Assembly: GCA_003599135.1 (NCBI GenBank)
Contig: QZIV01000003.1
Span: 1 to 44,269, forward strand
Origin: Candidatus Parcubacteria bacterium
GTDB taxonomy: Bacteria > Patescibacteriota > Minisyncoccia > UBA6257 > 2-01-FULL-56-20
DNA length: 44,269 nucleotides
Reading direction: 5' to 3'
Part shown: piece after piece, positions 1 through 7,216 of the stretch
Layout: each line of letters starts with the position of its first letter
How positions within the stretch are numbered: position 1 is the stretch's first letter
Program-made: the position numbers and the translations under genes
Notes under the pieces: model-generated
Database searches by the model: none
The model's input: the letters and a program-made list of their open reading frames with translations, nothing else
What the model was told of the DNA's origin: nothing

Positions 1-1
1 G

Positions 2-283
2 ATGTGGGGAGGGTGGTCGTCTCCCTTTGGCAGTAATAATTTAACAGACAACAATATGATGAACTTTGGATTCGGGCCTTTTGGCGGTTTCGGCTGGATA
101 TTTATGATCCTATGGTGGGTCTTGATAATCGCTGGCATTGTCGCGCTTATCAAATGGCTCACGAGTCAATCGCGTGGTACTCACCATAACGAGAAATCCG
201 CGCTTGACGTTTTGAAGGAACGCTACGCCAAGGGCGAGATTAACAAGCAGGAATTTGAGGAAAAGAAAAAAGATTTAAGTTAG
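2..283 (+). CDS. SHOCT-domain membrane protein
   Basis: A 93-residue protein. The first ~30 residues are rich in Gly, Phe and Asn, and one hydrophobic segment follows at about residues 31-53 with many Trp and Ile. The C-terminal ~27 residues ([14 protein letters not shown], then EFEEKKKDL) match the SHOCT domain, a short C-terminal module thought to support oligomerisation or protein contacts. The frame begins at the second base of the window, so an upstream extension cannot be excluded. It lies 6 nt before the DsrE-like gene, so the two are probably co-transcribed. The biological role is unknown. Confidence 0.75.
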   Translation: MWGGWSSPFGSNNLTDNNMMNFGFGPFGGFGWIFMILWWVLIIAGIVALIKWLTSQSRGTHHNEKSALDVLKERYAKGEINKQEFEEKKKDLS

Positions 284-289
284 ACTGTT

Positions 290-616
290 ATGAAAATCGG
301 CATTATTTTACAATCCAACAATCCGGAACATATTTGGAACACGTTTCGTTTCGGCATCACTTCGCTTAAAGCTAGTCATGAGGTGACTATATTTTTGATG
401 AGCGAGGGAGCCGAACTTGATACCATTGCCGATACGGAACATTTTGATATCTCCAAGAAGGTTGCCGAATACAAGGAATTGAAAGGAAACCTGTATGCAT
501 GCGGTACGTGTTTGGAAATTCGCGGTAAAAAAGAAGCGGGGGTCTGTCCTGTCTCTACGATGACAGATTTACTCAAGATGGTTGAGGAGAGCGATAAGGT
601 GCTCGTGTTCGGATAA
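290..616 (+). CDS. DsrE-like sulfur-relay family protein
   Basis: A 108-residue protein with the alternating beta/alpha pattern of the DsrE/DsrF/YchN fold: it starts KIGIILQSNNPE and ends with a hydrophobic strand, KVLVFG. Three cysteines (C71, C74, C86), with CGTC at 71-74, sit where family members carry a catalytic or sulfur-carrying Cys. Members bind or transfer sulfur, or act in small hexamers, but many are uncharacterised. It follows the SHOCT gene closely and is followed by a good terminator. The family is likely; the substrate cannot be read from the sequence. Confidence 0.75.
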   Translation: MKIGIILQSNNPEHIWNTFRFGITSLKASHEVTIFLMSEGAELDTIADTEHFDISKKVAEYKELKGNLYACGTCLEIRGKKEAGVCPVSTMTDLLKMVEESDKVLVFG

Positions 617-625
617 GAAGTTTTG

Positions 626-663
626 TTAAGCAAATATGACTCGGTATAATTTGCTTAATTTTT
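626..663 (+). terminator. AT-rich intrinsic terminator after the DsrE-like gene
   Basis: A perfect 10-bp inverted repeat, TTAAGCAAAT (626-635) and ATTTGCTTAA (649-658), with a 13-nt loop, is followed by TTTTT (659-663). A third copy of TTAAGCAAAT lies at 670-679. The hairpin begins 10 nt after the stop codon at 616. Confidence 0.65.
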
Positions 664-791
664 GAGAAGTTAAGCAAATCGTCCCACGTTCTCAAATTTG
701 GTTTTGCGGCTCGTCAGTGTCGCAATTGGTGCAAAGCTCTTACTCTTGGCACAAAGCTCGCCACAAGGGCAACCAGCTGGGAAATCAGGGG

Positions 792-959
792 TTACAGGTT
801 CTCGTACTTGGCCAGTAATCCTTTCATCTGATCCAAAACCACGGTAGGATATTTATACTCCTCCGCCCAGTCAAAAGTTCGAAAATCGTTGAGTAGGGCG
901 AGCCAGATAGGATGATACGAATTCGCGCGGTCATCGCTCTCCAATGCTTTAATCGCTAT
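792..959 (-). pseudogene. degraded reading frame (C-terminal fragment)
   Basis: On the minus strand 55 sense codons run without interruption to a TAA at 794-792. They encode a protein-like stretch (ALESDDRANSYHPIWLALL, continuing to a LLAKYENL end). There is no usable start codon: an in-frame TAA lies at 962-960 and the only internal ATG is close to the end. The composition looks like real protein, so this is probably the remnant of a gene whose 5' part is lost. The surrounding 664-988 region otherwise shows no gene, only the extra TTAAGCAAAT copy and a short near-repeat of GCAAAGCTC/CACAAAGCTC near 733-760. Confidence 0.4.
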
Positions 960-988
960 TTAACCGCAATCGTGATAGAATCTGGATA

Positions 989-1390
989 ATGAAGCCAAAG
1001 GAGAAGGTGAAAAGCGGCTTGGATAAAAAATTCCAAAGGGTCTTAACAACTCCCGCGGGCTTCGATTTTTTCGTTGCAATTCACGACTTTATCGAATACA
1101 TCGAATCGAATCCATCCCTTTCCGGAGCTCTCTCGCCGCGCATGAAGCCCAACCGGGAACTGAAAATCCCCGTCAAATACGGTTACTTGAAGCGAATTTA
1201 CCAAGGACTGGAAGACGCGGATAACAAATCGAACGCCGATCTCGGGCACGAGAGGTATTCAGTGCTCTTGGAACTAAACCGGATCCGGAACGAAGATGTC
1301 TCGGACAGCAATTCATTCTGGAAAAAACGGGAGTTGCTCAGAAAGCTGGCGGGCGAGGTTTATAAGAGACTGGTTCCAGACCCGGCGTAG
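989..1390 (+). CDS. hypothetical protein, 133 aa
   Basis: A soluble, charged, mostly helical protein with no signal peptide or membrane segment. I recognise no catalytic motif. It begins MKPKEKVKSGLDKKF and contains a region, FFVAIHDFIEYIE, that reads like a compact helical domain. The start ATG is the first in the frame. It stands alone between the degraded frame on the other strand and a membrane protein gene. A short GACC/GGTC hairpin lies just downstream (1403-1416). Function unknown. Confidence 0.6.
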   Translation: MKPKEKVKSGLDKKFQRVLTTPAGFDFFVAIHDFIEYIESNPSLSGALSPRMKPNRELKIPVKYGYLKRIYQGLEDADNKSNADLGHERYSVLLELNRIRNEDVSDSNSFWKKRELLRKLAGEVYKRLVPDPA

Positions 1391-1438
1391 CGCTACCGCC
1401 TACGACCGACGGGTCGGAGCAGCTTCGGACATCTTCAT

Positions 1439-2005
1439 ATGACGAGGAAACTTCCTCAACAGCCGAATATCATGAAAGATCTCGGCATTGTCGTCTTGAG
1501 CGTCGTTATCGCAATTCTTCTTGCGCGCACGGATATACTCAAAGATCTTCTCACGTCCAGCGCAGAGTCGGTAATCCTCGGAAGCTTCATCGCGGGGATT
1601 TTTTTTACATCGATTTTCACAACGGCCCCGGCGATAGTCATTCTTGGAGAACTTGCCCAAGCGAATTCGATATTTCTGGTTGCCTTCGTCGGCGGCATCG
1701 GATCGATGATCGGAGACCTTCTTATTCTGAAATTCGTCGAGAGGAGCGTCGTTGACGACCTCTTAGAACTCTTGAAACGGGCAAGCGGCCGAGAACGCTT
1801 CTCTCATATTATGAAGTTCCGTCTCTTCCGATGGTTCCTTGCATTTGTGGGGGCGCTTATCATTGCCTCCCCCCTCCCCGATGAACTCGGGCTCTTTTTC
1901 ATAGGACTCTCAAAAATTAAAATCTCCTTCTTTGCAGCACTCTCGCTCGTCATGAACTTCGCGGGCATTTTTCTTATCGGACTTATCGCCCGATCGCTTA
2001 TGTAG
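1439..2005 (+). CDS. multi-pass membrane protein
   Basis: 188 residues with about five hydrophobic segments (roughly 15-30, 45-68, 78-98, 128-148, 162-186). A Gly- and Pro-containing stretch, ASPLPDELGLFFIGLSK, resembles the conserved region of DedA/VTT-type membrane proteins, but I cannot confirm that family by eye. The first ATG at 1439 gives an 11-residue polar leader; the ATG at 1472 (MKDLGIVVL) is an equally good start. The role is unknown and would be in the cytoplasmic membrane. Confidence 0.65.
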   Translation: MTRKLPQQPNIMKDLGIVVLSVVIAILLARTDILKDLLTSSAESVILGSFIAGIFFTSIFTTAPAIVILGELAQANSIFLVAFVGGIGSMIGDLLILKFVERSVVDDLLELLKRASGRERFSHIMKFRLFRWFLAFVGALIIASPLPDELGLFFIGLSKIKISFFAALSLVMNFAGIFLIGLIARSLM

Positions 2006-2030
2006 AGAAAAAGCGCCGACCCTCCGGCGC
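2006..2030 (-). terminator. intrinsic terminator of the small zinc-binding gene
   Basis: Read on the minus strand, GCGCCG and CGGCGC (2030-2025 and 2018-2013) pair around a 6-nt loop and are followed by TTTTTCTC. It lies 11 nt after the stop of the minus-strand gene at 2042 and directly abuts the stop of the plus-strand membrane gene at 2005. Confidence 0.7.
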
Positions 2031-2041
2031 GACCTCCGTTC

Positions 2042-2209
2042 TTAACCCTCGTTTGTCCCCTCTCCCTGGCCCTCCGTGCTTACGATCTGGGCAACCTTGC
2101 CGCAGTGATGAAGCCGGTTGATGTTCGGAAGCCGGTCCTCTCTGAAATGAACATTGCACCCTGAACAAAAATAAAGTGTTTCGAGCATGTTGGTGTCGGA
2201 CGCATCCAT
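2042..2209 (-). CDS. small putative zinc-binding protein, 55 aa
   Basis: A short protein with a CSGC pair and, further on, HHC (LYFCSGCNVHF, then NRLHHCGK). The spacing C-x2-C-x13-HHC could bind one zinc ion as half of a ribbon-like fold. The start ATG at 2209 is chosen because an extended -10 box (TGGTATACT, 2235-2227) lies just upstream; a later ATG at 2188 (MLETLYF) is possible. A good terminator lies downstream. Having its own promoter and terminator argues that this is a real monocistronic gene despite its size. Function unknown. Confidence 0.6.
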   Translation of the reverse strand: MDASDTNMLETLYFCSGCNVHFREDRLPNINRLHHCGKVAQIVSTEGQGEGTNEG

Positions 2210-2226
2210 CGCCACACGTGAACACC

Positions 2227-2235
2227 AGTATACCA
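2227..2235 (-). promoter_or_regulatory. extended -10 promoter for the small zinc-binding gene
   Basis: The minus strand reads TGGTATACT: -10 TATACT at 2232-2227 preceded by TG at 2235-2234. The predicted start of transcription is about 2220, giving a leader of ~11 nt. It diverges from the macA promoter. Confidence 0.5.
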
Positions 2236-2306
2236 CGAAGCTGGGCGGTATTTCTGTGGAAAACTCAAGAAAATGATCATGTTTTTTGAAGACTGGAAAA
2301 ATCTGT

Positions 2307-2312
2307 TATACT
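2307..2312 (+). promoter_or_regulatory. promoter of the macA-macB operon
   Basis: TATACT preceded by TGT makes an extended -10 (TGTTATACT). A weak -35 (TTTTGA) lies 17 nt upstream. The leader would contain a small hairpin, TCTCGC (2317-2322) with GCGAGA (2333-2338), before the ATG at 2354. Confidence 0.55.
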
Positions 2313-2353
2313 ACTCTCTCGCTCGATGTACTGCGAGATAAAACAAGCGACGT

Positions 2354-3916
2354 ATGCACTACTTACGATCGAAATTGAGGAAGAAAAGCGTCGCCGCCAC
2401 GCTCTTTGTGGTTCTTGCAGTCACTGCTTCATACCAATTCTTTAGGGCCCCGGAGCCAGAAACGCCGTTTATCACAGTCACGAGGAATTCTGTCGTCCAG
2501 GAAGTAAGCGTTACCGGTACGACGAAGCCCGTCAAAAGCGTGCAGCTTGCTTTTGAGCGGAGCGGAAGGATCGTCCGGGTGCACGCTGACGTGGGAGAGA
2601 AAGTCTCCGTAGGTCAGGCACTCGTTACGCTTGACCAAGGAGAACTTCTCGCGCAACTCCGCGAGGCGGAGGCAAATGTTGACGCCGCAGAGGCAAAACT
2701 GGCGGAACTCGAACGAGGAACGCGGCCGGAAGACATCCGAATCAAGCAAACCGAACTCGAGAAAACACGCCAAGACCTTGCAAACGAATACGACAGCATT
2801 CCGACCGTCCTGAACGACGCGTACGCGAAGGCAGACGACGCAGTGCGAAAACAGGTTGACGAGCTTTTTTCAAACGACGAGGGCGTGAGCCCCCAACTCA
2901 CTTTCTCAACCGCCGACTCGCAGCTTGAAACACAAGTCGAATTTCAGCGCGCCTTACTTACTCAAGAACTTAAATCATGGAGAAGCGAACTTAATCTCCT
3001 CTCGTCCACTTCTTCGGATCAACTCCTTGACGTTGCTGCAGAAAAGACGAAAACGCGACTTTTACTCATACGCAATTTTCTTTCCAACCTAGTAAGCATA
3101 GTCGCGAGTGCAAGCGGACCGATCTCGCAATCAACCATAAATACCTATAAAACAAACATCTCAACCGCGCTCTCGAATGTAAACACAGCCGCCGCAAGTG
3201 TCGGCGATCAGGTTCAAGCGATCGCGTCTCAAAAAATTACGGTTCAAAAAACCCAAGACGAACTCAATCTGAAACTCGCGGGCTCGTCTCTTGAGGAAAT
3301 TCTTGCCCAGAAGGCCGTTGTGGGGCAGACCAAGGCTAAAGCCGAACTTATCCGCGCGCAGCTCGAGAAGACCGTCCTCCGGTCCCCCATCGAAGGAACG
3401 GTTACGAAACAAGACGCAAAAGTCGGAGAGATCGTCGGCGCAAACGCTCACCTCACCGCGGTGATTTCCGAAAGCGAGCTTGAAATCGAAGCAAACGTCC
3501 CCGAAGCCGACGTTGCCAAAATCGCCGTGGGCGACCCGGTGGGTATTACGCTTGACGCGTACGGCTCAAGCGTCGAGTTCCGTGGCAGAGTGGCCGCGAT
3601 CGACCCCGCAGAAACCGTCGTCGAAGGGGTGCCGACGTATAAAACGACGATTTACTTTGAAGAAGCCGATGGCCGTGTGAAGCCCGGCATGACCGCAAAC
3701 CTCGACATCATTGCAGAAATAAAAGAAAACGTGATTTCCGTCCCCCAGCGGGCGGTTGATATTCGAGACGGGGCGCAGTTCGTGCGGGTTCTTACGGCAA
3801 ACTCCGAGGAGGCCGCGGAGCGGGCGATCGCGACCGGCCTCCGCGGTTCGGATGGCTCCGTTGAAGTGATCTCGGGCCTCGAGGTTGGAGAACGCATTCT
3901 CCGCTCGTCAGAATAA
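2354..3916 (+). CDS. MacA-like efflux adaptor (HlyD/RND-type membrane fusion protein)
   Basis: 520 residues. An N-terminal hydrophobic anchor (about 12-31) is followed by a barrel-sandwich/lipoyl-like half (around 45-95, with GRIVRVHADVGEKVSVGQAL). A long helical hairpin comes next (about 95-330). The second lipoyl half follows (LRSPIEGTVTKQDAKVGEIV), then beta-barrel and membrane-proximal domains (SVPQRAVDIRDG region). This order is that of MacA and of the YknX-type adaptors of single-membrane bacteria. It would sit outside the cytoplasmic membrane and couple to the MacB-type transporter encoded next. The helical hairpin is longer than in many MacA proteins. The exported substrate is unknown. 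Confidence 0.85.
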   Translation: MHYLRSKLRKKSVAATLFVVLAVTASYQFFRAPEPETPFITVTRNSVVQEVSVTGTTKPVKSVQLAFERSGRIVRVHADVGEKVSVGQALVTLDQGELLAQLREAEANVDAAEAKLAELERGTRPEDIRIKQTELEKTRQDLANEYDSIPTVLNDAYAKADDAVRKQVDELFSNDEGVSPQLTFSTADSQLETQVEFQRALLTQELKSWRSELNLLSSTSSDQLLDVAAEKTKTRLLLIRNFLSNLVSIVASASGPISQSTINTYKTNISTALSNVNTAAASVGDQVQAIASQKITVQKTQDELNLKLAGSSLEEILAQKAVVGQTKAKAELIRAQLEKTVLRSPIEGTVTKQDAKVGEIVGANAHLTAVISESELEIEANVPEADVAKIAVGDPVGITLDAYGSSVEFRGRVAAIDPAETVVEGVPTYKTTIYFEEADGRVKPGMTANLDIIAEIKENVISVPQRAVDIRDGAQFVRVLTANSEEAAERAIATGLRGSDGSVEVISGLEVGERILRSSE

Positions 3917-3923
3917 ACCTTCC

Positions 3924-4643
3924 ATGCCGCTTCTTGAGGTCCAATCGCTCCGAAAGATATATGCGAGCGAAGAAGTGCAAACCGTTGCGCTCGAGGATAT
4001 TTCTTTCTCGATTGAGCCGGGAGAGTTTGTCGCCATCATGGGGCCGTCGGGCTCCGGCAAGTCAACGCTCCTTCATATCTTGGGGTTTTTGGATACGTAC
4101 ACCTCCGGAACGTACATCTTCGACGGGAAAGAGATGTCCGACTACGGCGAAGAGGAAATGGCCCGCCTCCGCAACCGAAAAATGGGGTTTGTGTTTCAGA
4201 CGTTCAATTTGCTTTCCAGGACTCCTGTTATTGACAACGTGAAGCTTCCTCTTCTCTACTCCGGTATTCCCGAATCAAAATGGGAAAAACTCGCGAAAGA
4301 CGCGGTTGTCGCCGTCGGCCTTGAGCATCGCATGCACCACCATCCGTCACAACTCTCGGGCGGCGAGAAACAGCGTTCGGCAATCGCGCGGGCGCTCGTC
4401 ATGAAACCGCAGGTCATCTTTGCAGACGAGCCCACCGGGAATCTCGATTCGAAATCCGGTCAGCTCGTCATGGAAACTGTCCAGCGGCTGAACGAAGAGC
4501 TTGGACACACCGTAATCCTTATCACGCATGAGACGTACACCGCCGAGCACGCACAACGGATCATCCATATTCGCGACGGAAAAATCGAAAAGGACGAGCG
4601 AGTGGGCGCGCGCCGCCGGGCCAAAGATCGCTTCGAGAAATGA
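3924..4643 (+). CDS. MacB-like ABC transporter ATP-binding protein
   Basis: 239 residues from the ATG at 3924 (MPLLEVQSL), 7 nt after the adaptor stop. The frame is open further upstream, but the homologous part begins here. Walker A is GPSGSGKST, the signature is LSGGEKQR, Walker B with D-loop is [12 protein letters not shown], and the H-loop is LITHE. These are the features of the LolD/MacB/FtsE group of ATPases, which drive mechanotransmission through a FtsX-fold permease. It overlaps the permease gene by 4 nt (ATGA), so the two are translationally coupled. Confidence 0.92.
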   Translation: MPLLEVQSLRKIYASEEVQTVALEDISFSIEPGEFVAIMGPSGSGKSTLLHILGFLDTYTSGTYIFDGKEMSDYGEEEMARLRNRKMGFVFQTFNLLSRTPVIDNVKLPLLYSGIPESKWEKLAKDAVVAVGLEHRMHHHPSQLSGGEKQRSAIARALVMKPQVIFADEPTGNLDSKSGQLVMETVQRLNEELGHTVILITHETYTAEHAQRIIHIRDGKIEKDERVGARRRAKDRFEK

Positions 4644-5878
4644 CGTTTCGCCAGCTTTCTAAAACCGCCCTCATCGGCCTCGGCACCCACAAAACCCGGT
4701 CGCTTCTTACTATCCTCGGGATCGTGATCGGAATCACGGCGATCATCCTCGTCATGGCTTTGGGAGAAGGAGCGCGCAACCTCATCCTAGGCCAGCTCCA
4801 AAGCATCGGCTCGAAAGTCATTGCCATCGTTCCGGGGCGCCAACCACGAGGCCCGACGGACATTCTTTCGACCTTCACCGATTCACTGAAACAGCGGGAT
4901 CTCGAGGCGCTTTCGAGTCCCGCGAATGTCCCGCACGCGACCCGCATCATGCCGATCGTTTTCGGAAGCCAGACTGCTTCATATGAAGGCGAGACGTACC
5001 GGCCAACGATTCTCGGCGTTACCGAATACTTCGCGGATCTCTATCAGGTGTACCCAACCGAAGGGAGAGTCTTCACCGAAGAAGAGCGGAAGGGATACGC
5101 GGACGTCATCGTCATTGGAAACGAAGTGAAGGAAGAGCTCTTCGGGAGCCAAAAAGCCGTCGGGGAGAAAATAAAAATTAAGGGAAGAAACTTCCGCGTG
5201 ATTGGGGTGATCGGGAAAGTCGGACAACTCTCATTTCTGAACTTCGACCAAACCGCATTTATCCCCTATTCAACCGCTCAGCAATACATTTTCGGCATCA
5301 AATACTTCAACCGGATCGTCGTCGAGGCGGATACCGAAGAAAACATTCCCGAAACCGTAGCTGACATCAAAGCGACGCTTCGGACAATGCACAACATCAC
5401 CGATCCGGAAAAAGACGATTTCTTCGTCGAAACCCAGGCAAGCGCGCTTGAAACCGTAGGATCCATAATGAGCGTGATTACGCTCTTCCTTGCGGCCGTC
5501 GCCGCCATATCGCTTGTCGTCGGAGGAATCGGCATTATGAACATCATGCTTGTCTCCGTAACCGAGCGCACCCACGAAATCGGCCTCCGCAAGGCGGTCG
5601 GAGCGACAAACCGGAATATCCTCTCCCAGTTTCTCCTTGAAGCAGTGATGCTCACCATAACAGGCGGGATTGTAGGTATCATCCTCGGAGGGACGCTCGC
5701 CTTCGCGGTCACGCTCACCTTAAGCCACGTCTACGCCCTGGACTGGCAGTTCGCGCTTCCCCTCTCCGCAGTGCTTCTCGGCATCGGCGTGTCTTCGGTC
5801 ATCGGACTCGTCTTCGGTATTTACCCCGCACGGAAAGCATCCCTGAAAAGCCCGATCGACGCCCTGCGATATGAATAG
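4640..5878 (+). CDS. MacB-like ABC transporter permease (FtsX fold)
   Basis: 412 residues. One transmembrane helix near the N-terminus (about 18-42, LLTILGIVIGITAIILVMALG) is followed by a large extracytoplasmic MacB-type domain (about 50-270). Three C-terminal helices (about 280-310, 335-362, 375-398) follow, with the typical ERTHEIGLRKAVGA coupling loop between the first two. It ends YPARKASLKSPIDALRYE, characteristic of the family. It completes an adaptor-ATPase-permease operon for peptide, lipid or small-molecule export. No outer-membrane partner gene is present, as expected for an organism thought to lack an outer membrane. Confidence 0.9.
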   Translation: MTFRQLSKTALIGLGTHKTRSLLTILGIVIGITAIILVMALGEGARNLILGQLQSIGSKVIAIVPGRQPRGPTDILSTFTDSLKQRDLEALSSPANVPHATRIMPIVFGSQTASYEGETYRPTILGVTEYFADLYQVYPTEGRVFTEEERKGYADVIVIGNEVKEELFGSQKAVGEKIKIKGRNFRVIGVIGKVGQLSFLNFDQTAFIPYSTAQQYIFGIKYFNRIVVEADTEENIPETVADIKATLRTMHNITDPEKDDFFVETQASALETVGSIMSVITLFLAAVAAISLVVGGIGIMNIMLVSVTERTHEIGLRKAVGATNRNILSQFLLEAVMLTITGGIVGIILGGTLAFAVTLTLSHVYALDWQFALPLSAVLLGIGVSSVIGLVFGIYPARKASLKSPIDALRYE

Positions 5879-6117
5879 AAAAACCCGAAATCGGGTAACG
5901 ACGAATCTTGACTTCTAACTCTGGGTCGGACTCTTTTTCCTTGTCTCATTTCAACCAATATCTGAGTCTCTATCGTTTTGCACGACGAGGATAAGATTTT
6001 CCTACTGCCAGTAGTTATACCAATAGGCCTACGATTGCCTAGGCAATCCTCGACCACTGCGCCTAAGAGAATAAATTCACATCGGCCACAGGTTTCTTCG
6101 TTACCCGATTTCGGGTC
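5878..6117 (-). ncRNA. candidate structured RNA bounded by an 18-bp inverted repeat
   Basis: The 300-nt gap between macB and rmuC holds no convincing gene. The minus strand reads as an RNA whose ends pair perfectly over 18 bp (6116-6099 with 5900-5883). The 3' end finishes as ACCCGA/TCGGGT plus TTTTTC, an intrinsic terminator. A weak promoter (-35 TTCCAA 6152-6147, 17 nt, -10 TACGAT 6129-6124) would start transcription near 6117, exactly at the paired end. Inside are a perfect 16-bp palindrome (6033-6048), a near-palindrome (6002-6014) and a GACTC/GAGTC stem. I found no tmRNA, RNase P, SRP or clear 6S signature. The alternative is a MITE-like element with terminal inverted repeats, but I see no target duplication. 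Confidence 0.5.
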
Positions 6118-6140
6118 GCCCCCATCGTAACACAAATCCG

Positions 6141-6146
6141 TATAAT
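6141..6146 (+). promoter_or_regulatory. -10 box of rmuC
   Basis: A perfect TATAAT lies 35 nt before the rmuC ATG. No good -35 is visible. A perfect DnaA-box-like 9-mer (TGTGGATAA, 6154-6162) lies at or just after the predicted start of transcription. The box also overlaps the back of the candidate promoter of the minus-strand RNA. Confidence 0.45.
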
Positions 6147-6181
6147 TTGGAATTGTGGATAACTAGTTGTAAGATGGTTGA

Positions 6182-7213
6182 ATGGATCTGCTCTTGTTAA
6201 TAATTCTGCTCATCGGTTTCACGGTAGTTTGGTTGTCGTTGAAAAACTCCAAGAGAAGAGAACCTGATCAAGCACTTGTTCTTCTCCAAAATCAGATTAC
6301 GGAACTCAACCGAACCCTTGAGAACAAGCTTGGGGAGTCGAGCAAGGTTCTCCGGGAGCAGTTTACCGAAAGCGCCCGTATCATCAAGGACATTACGCAG
6401 GAACTCGTGAAAGTCGGCGAAGGCCAGAAGCAGGTGTTTTCAATGACCGAACAGCTCAAAAACCTCCAGGATATACTGAAGAACCCGAAACAACGGGGAG
6501 TGCTCGGAGAATATTATCTCGAGACGGTTCTGAAAAACGTCCTGCCGCCGGGAAGCTACCAGATGCAGTACCCTTTCAAAAACGGCGAGATTGTCGACGC
6601 AGTCATCTTCTACCAAGAACGGATCATCCCGATCGACTCAAAGTTCAGTCTGGAAAACTACAATAGAATCCTCGAGGCGAAAAGCGACGATGAGCGCCGG
6701 AGACTCGAGGATGCGCTCCGGAGCGACCTCAAGAACCGGATCGACGAGACTTCAAAGTACATCCGCCCGTCGGAAGGCACCATAGAATTTGCGTTTATGT
6801 TCATTCCGTCCGAAGCGCTTTACTACGATCTTCTTGTGAACAAAGTCGGGTCGATCACCGCTCGCGACCTCGTCGAGTACGCCGTTTCAGACAAGAAAGT
6901 ATTCATCGTTTCGCCGACGTCCCTCCTTGCGTACCTCCAGACAGTCATCCAGGGCCTCCGGCAATCCGAAATCAACAAATCGGCGGAGCAGATCCGGAAG
7001 AATATCGGCGAACTCTCGCGACATCTTGCGACCTATGATTCCTATATGCAGAAACTGGGAAATCACCTCGGCACGACCGTCGGCATGTACAACAAAGCAT
7101 CGAAAGAATTCAAAAAAATCGACAAGGACTTCGTGCGGATTACCGGGAAATCGATGAACGTCGAGTCGACGCTTCTCGAAGCGCCCGAACTCGAAGAGGC
7201 GGAAACGGAATAA
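6182..7213 (+). CDS. rmuC: DNA recombination protein RmuC homologue
   Basis: 343 residues. An N-terminal membrane anchor (about 3-20) is followed by a coiled-coil region (about 30-100). The RmuC domain comes next, with GVLGEYYLETVLKNVLPPG, then DAVIFYQERIIPIDSKFSLENY, which carries the conserved D and DSK of this nuclease-like fold, and FMFIPSEALYYDLL. RmuC limits inversions and other rearrangements at short inverted repeats in E. coli. That is of interest here because this genome carries many palindromes. It converges on ftsZ with only 3 nt between stop codons. Confidence 0.9.
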   Translation: MDLLLLIILLIGFTVVWLSLKNSKRREPDQALVLLQNQITELNRTLENKLGESSKVLREQFTESARIIKDITQELVKVGEGQKQVFSMTEQLKNLQDILKNPKQRGVLGEYYLETVLKNVLPPGSYQMQYPFKNGEIVDAVIFYQERIIPIDSKFSLENYNRILEAKSDDERRRLEDALRSDLKNRIDETSKYIRPSEGTIEFAFMFIPSEALYYDLLVNKVGSITARDLVEYAVSDKKVFIVSPTSLLAYLQTVIQGLRQSEINKSAEQIRKNIGELSRHLATYDSYMQKLGNHLGTTVGMYNKASKEFKKIDKDFVRITGKSMNVESTLLEAPELEEAETE

Positions 7214-7216
7214 ATC

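Noticed and set aside
5821-6135. 104-codon minus-strand frame across the macB-rmuC gap
   Set aside because: It overlaps macB, has no domain-like sequence, and the same DNA is better explained by an inverted-repeat-bounded RNA or element.
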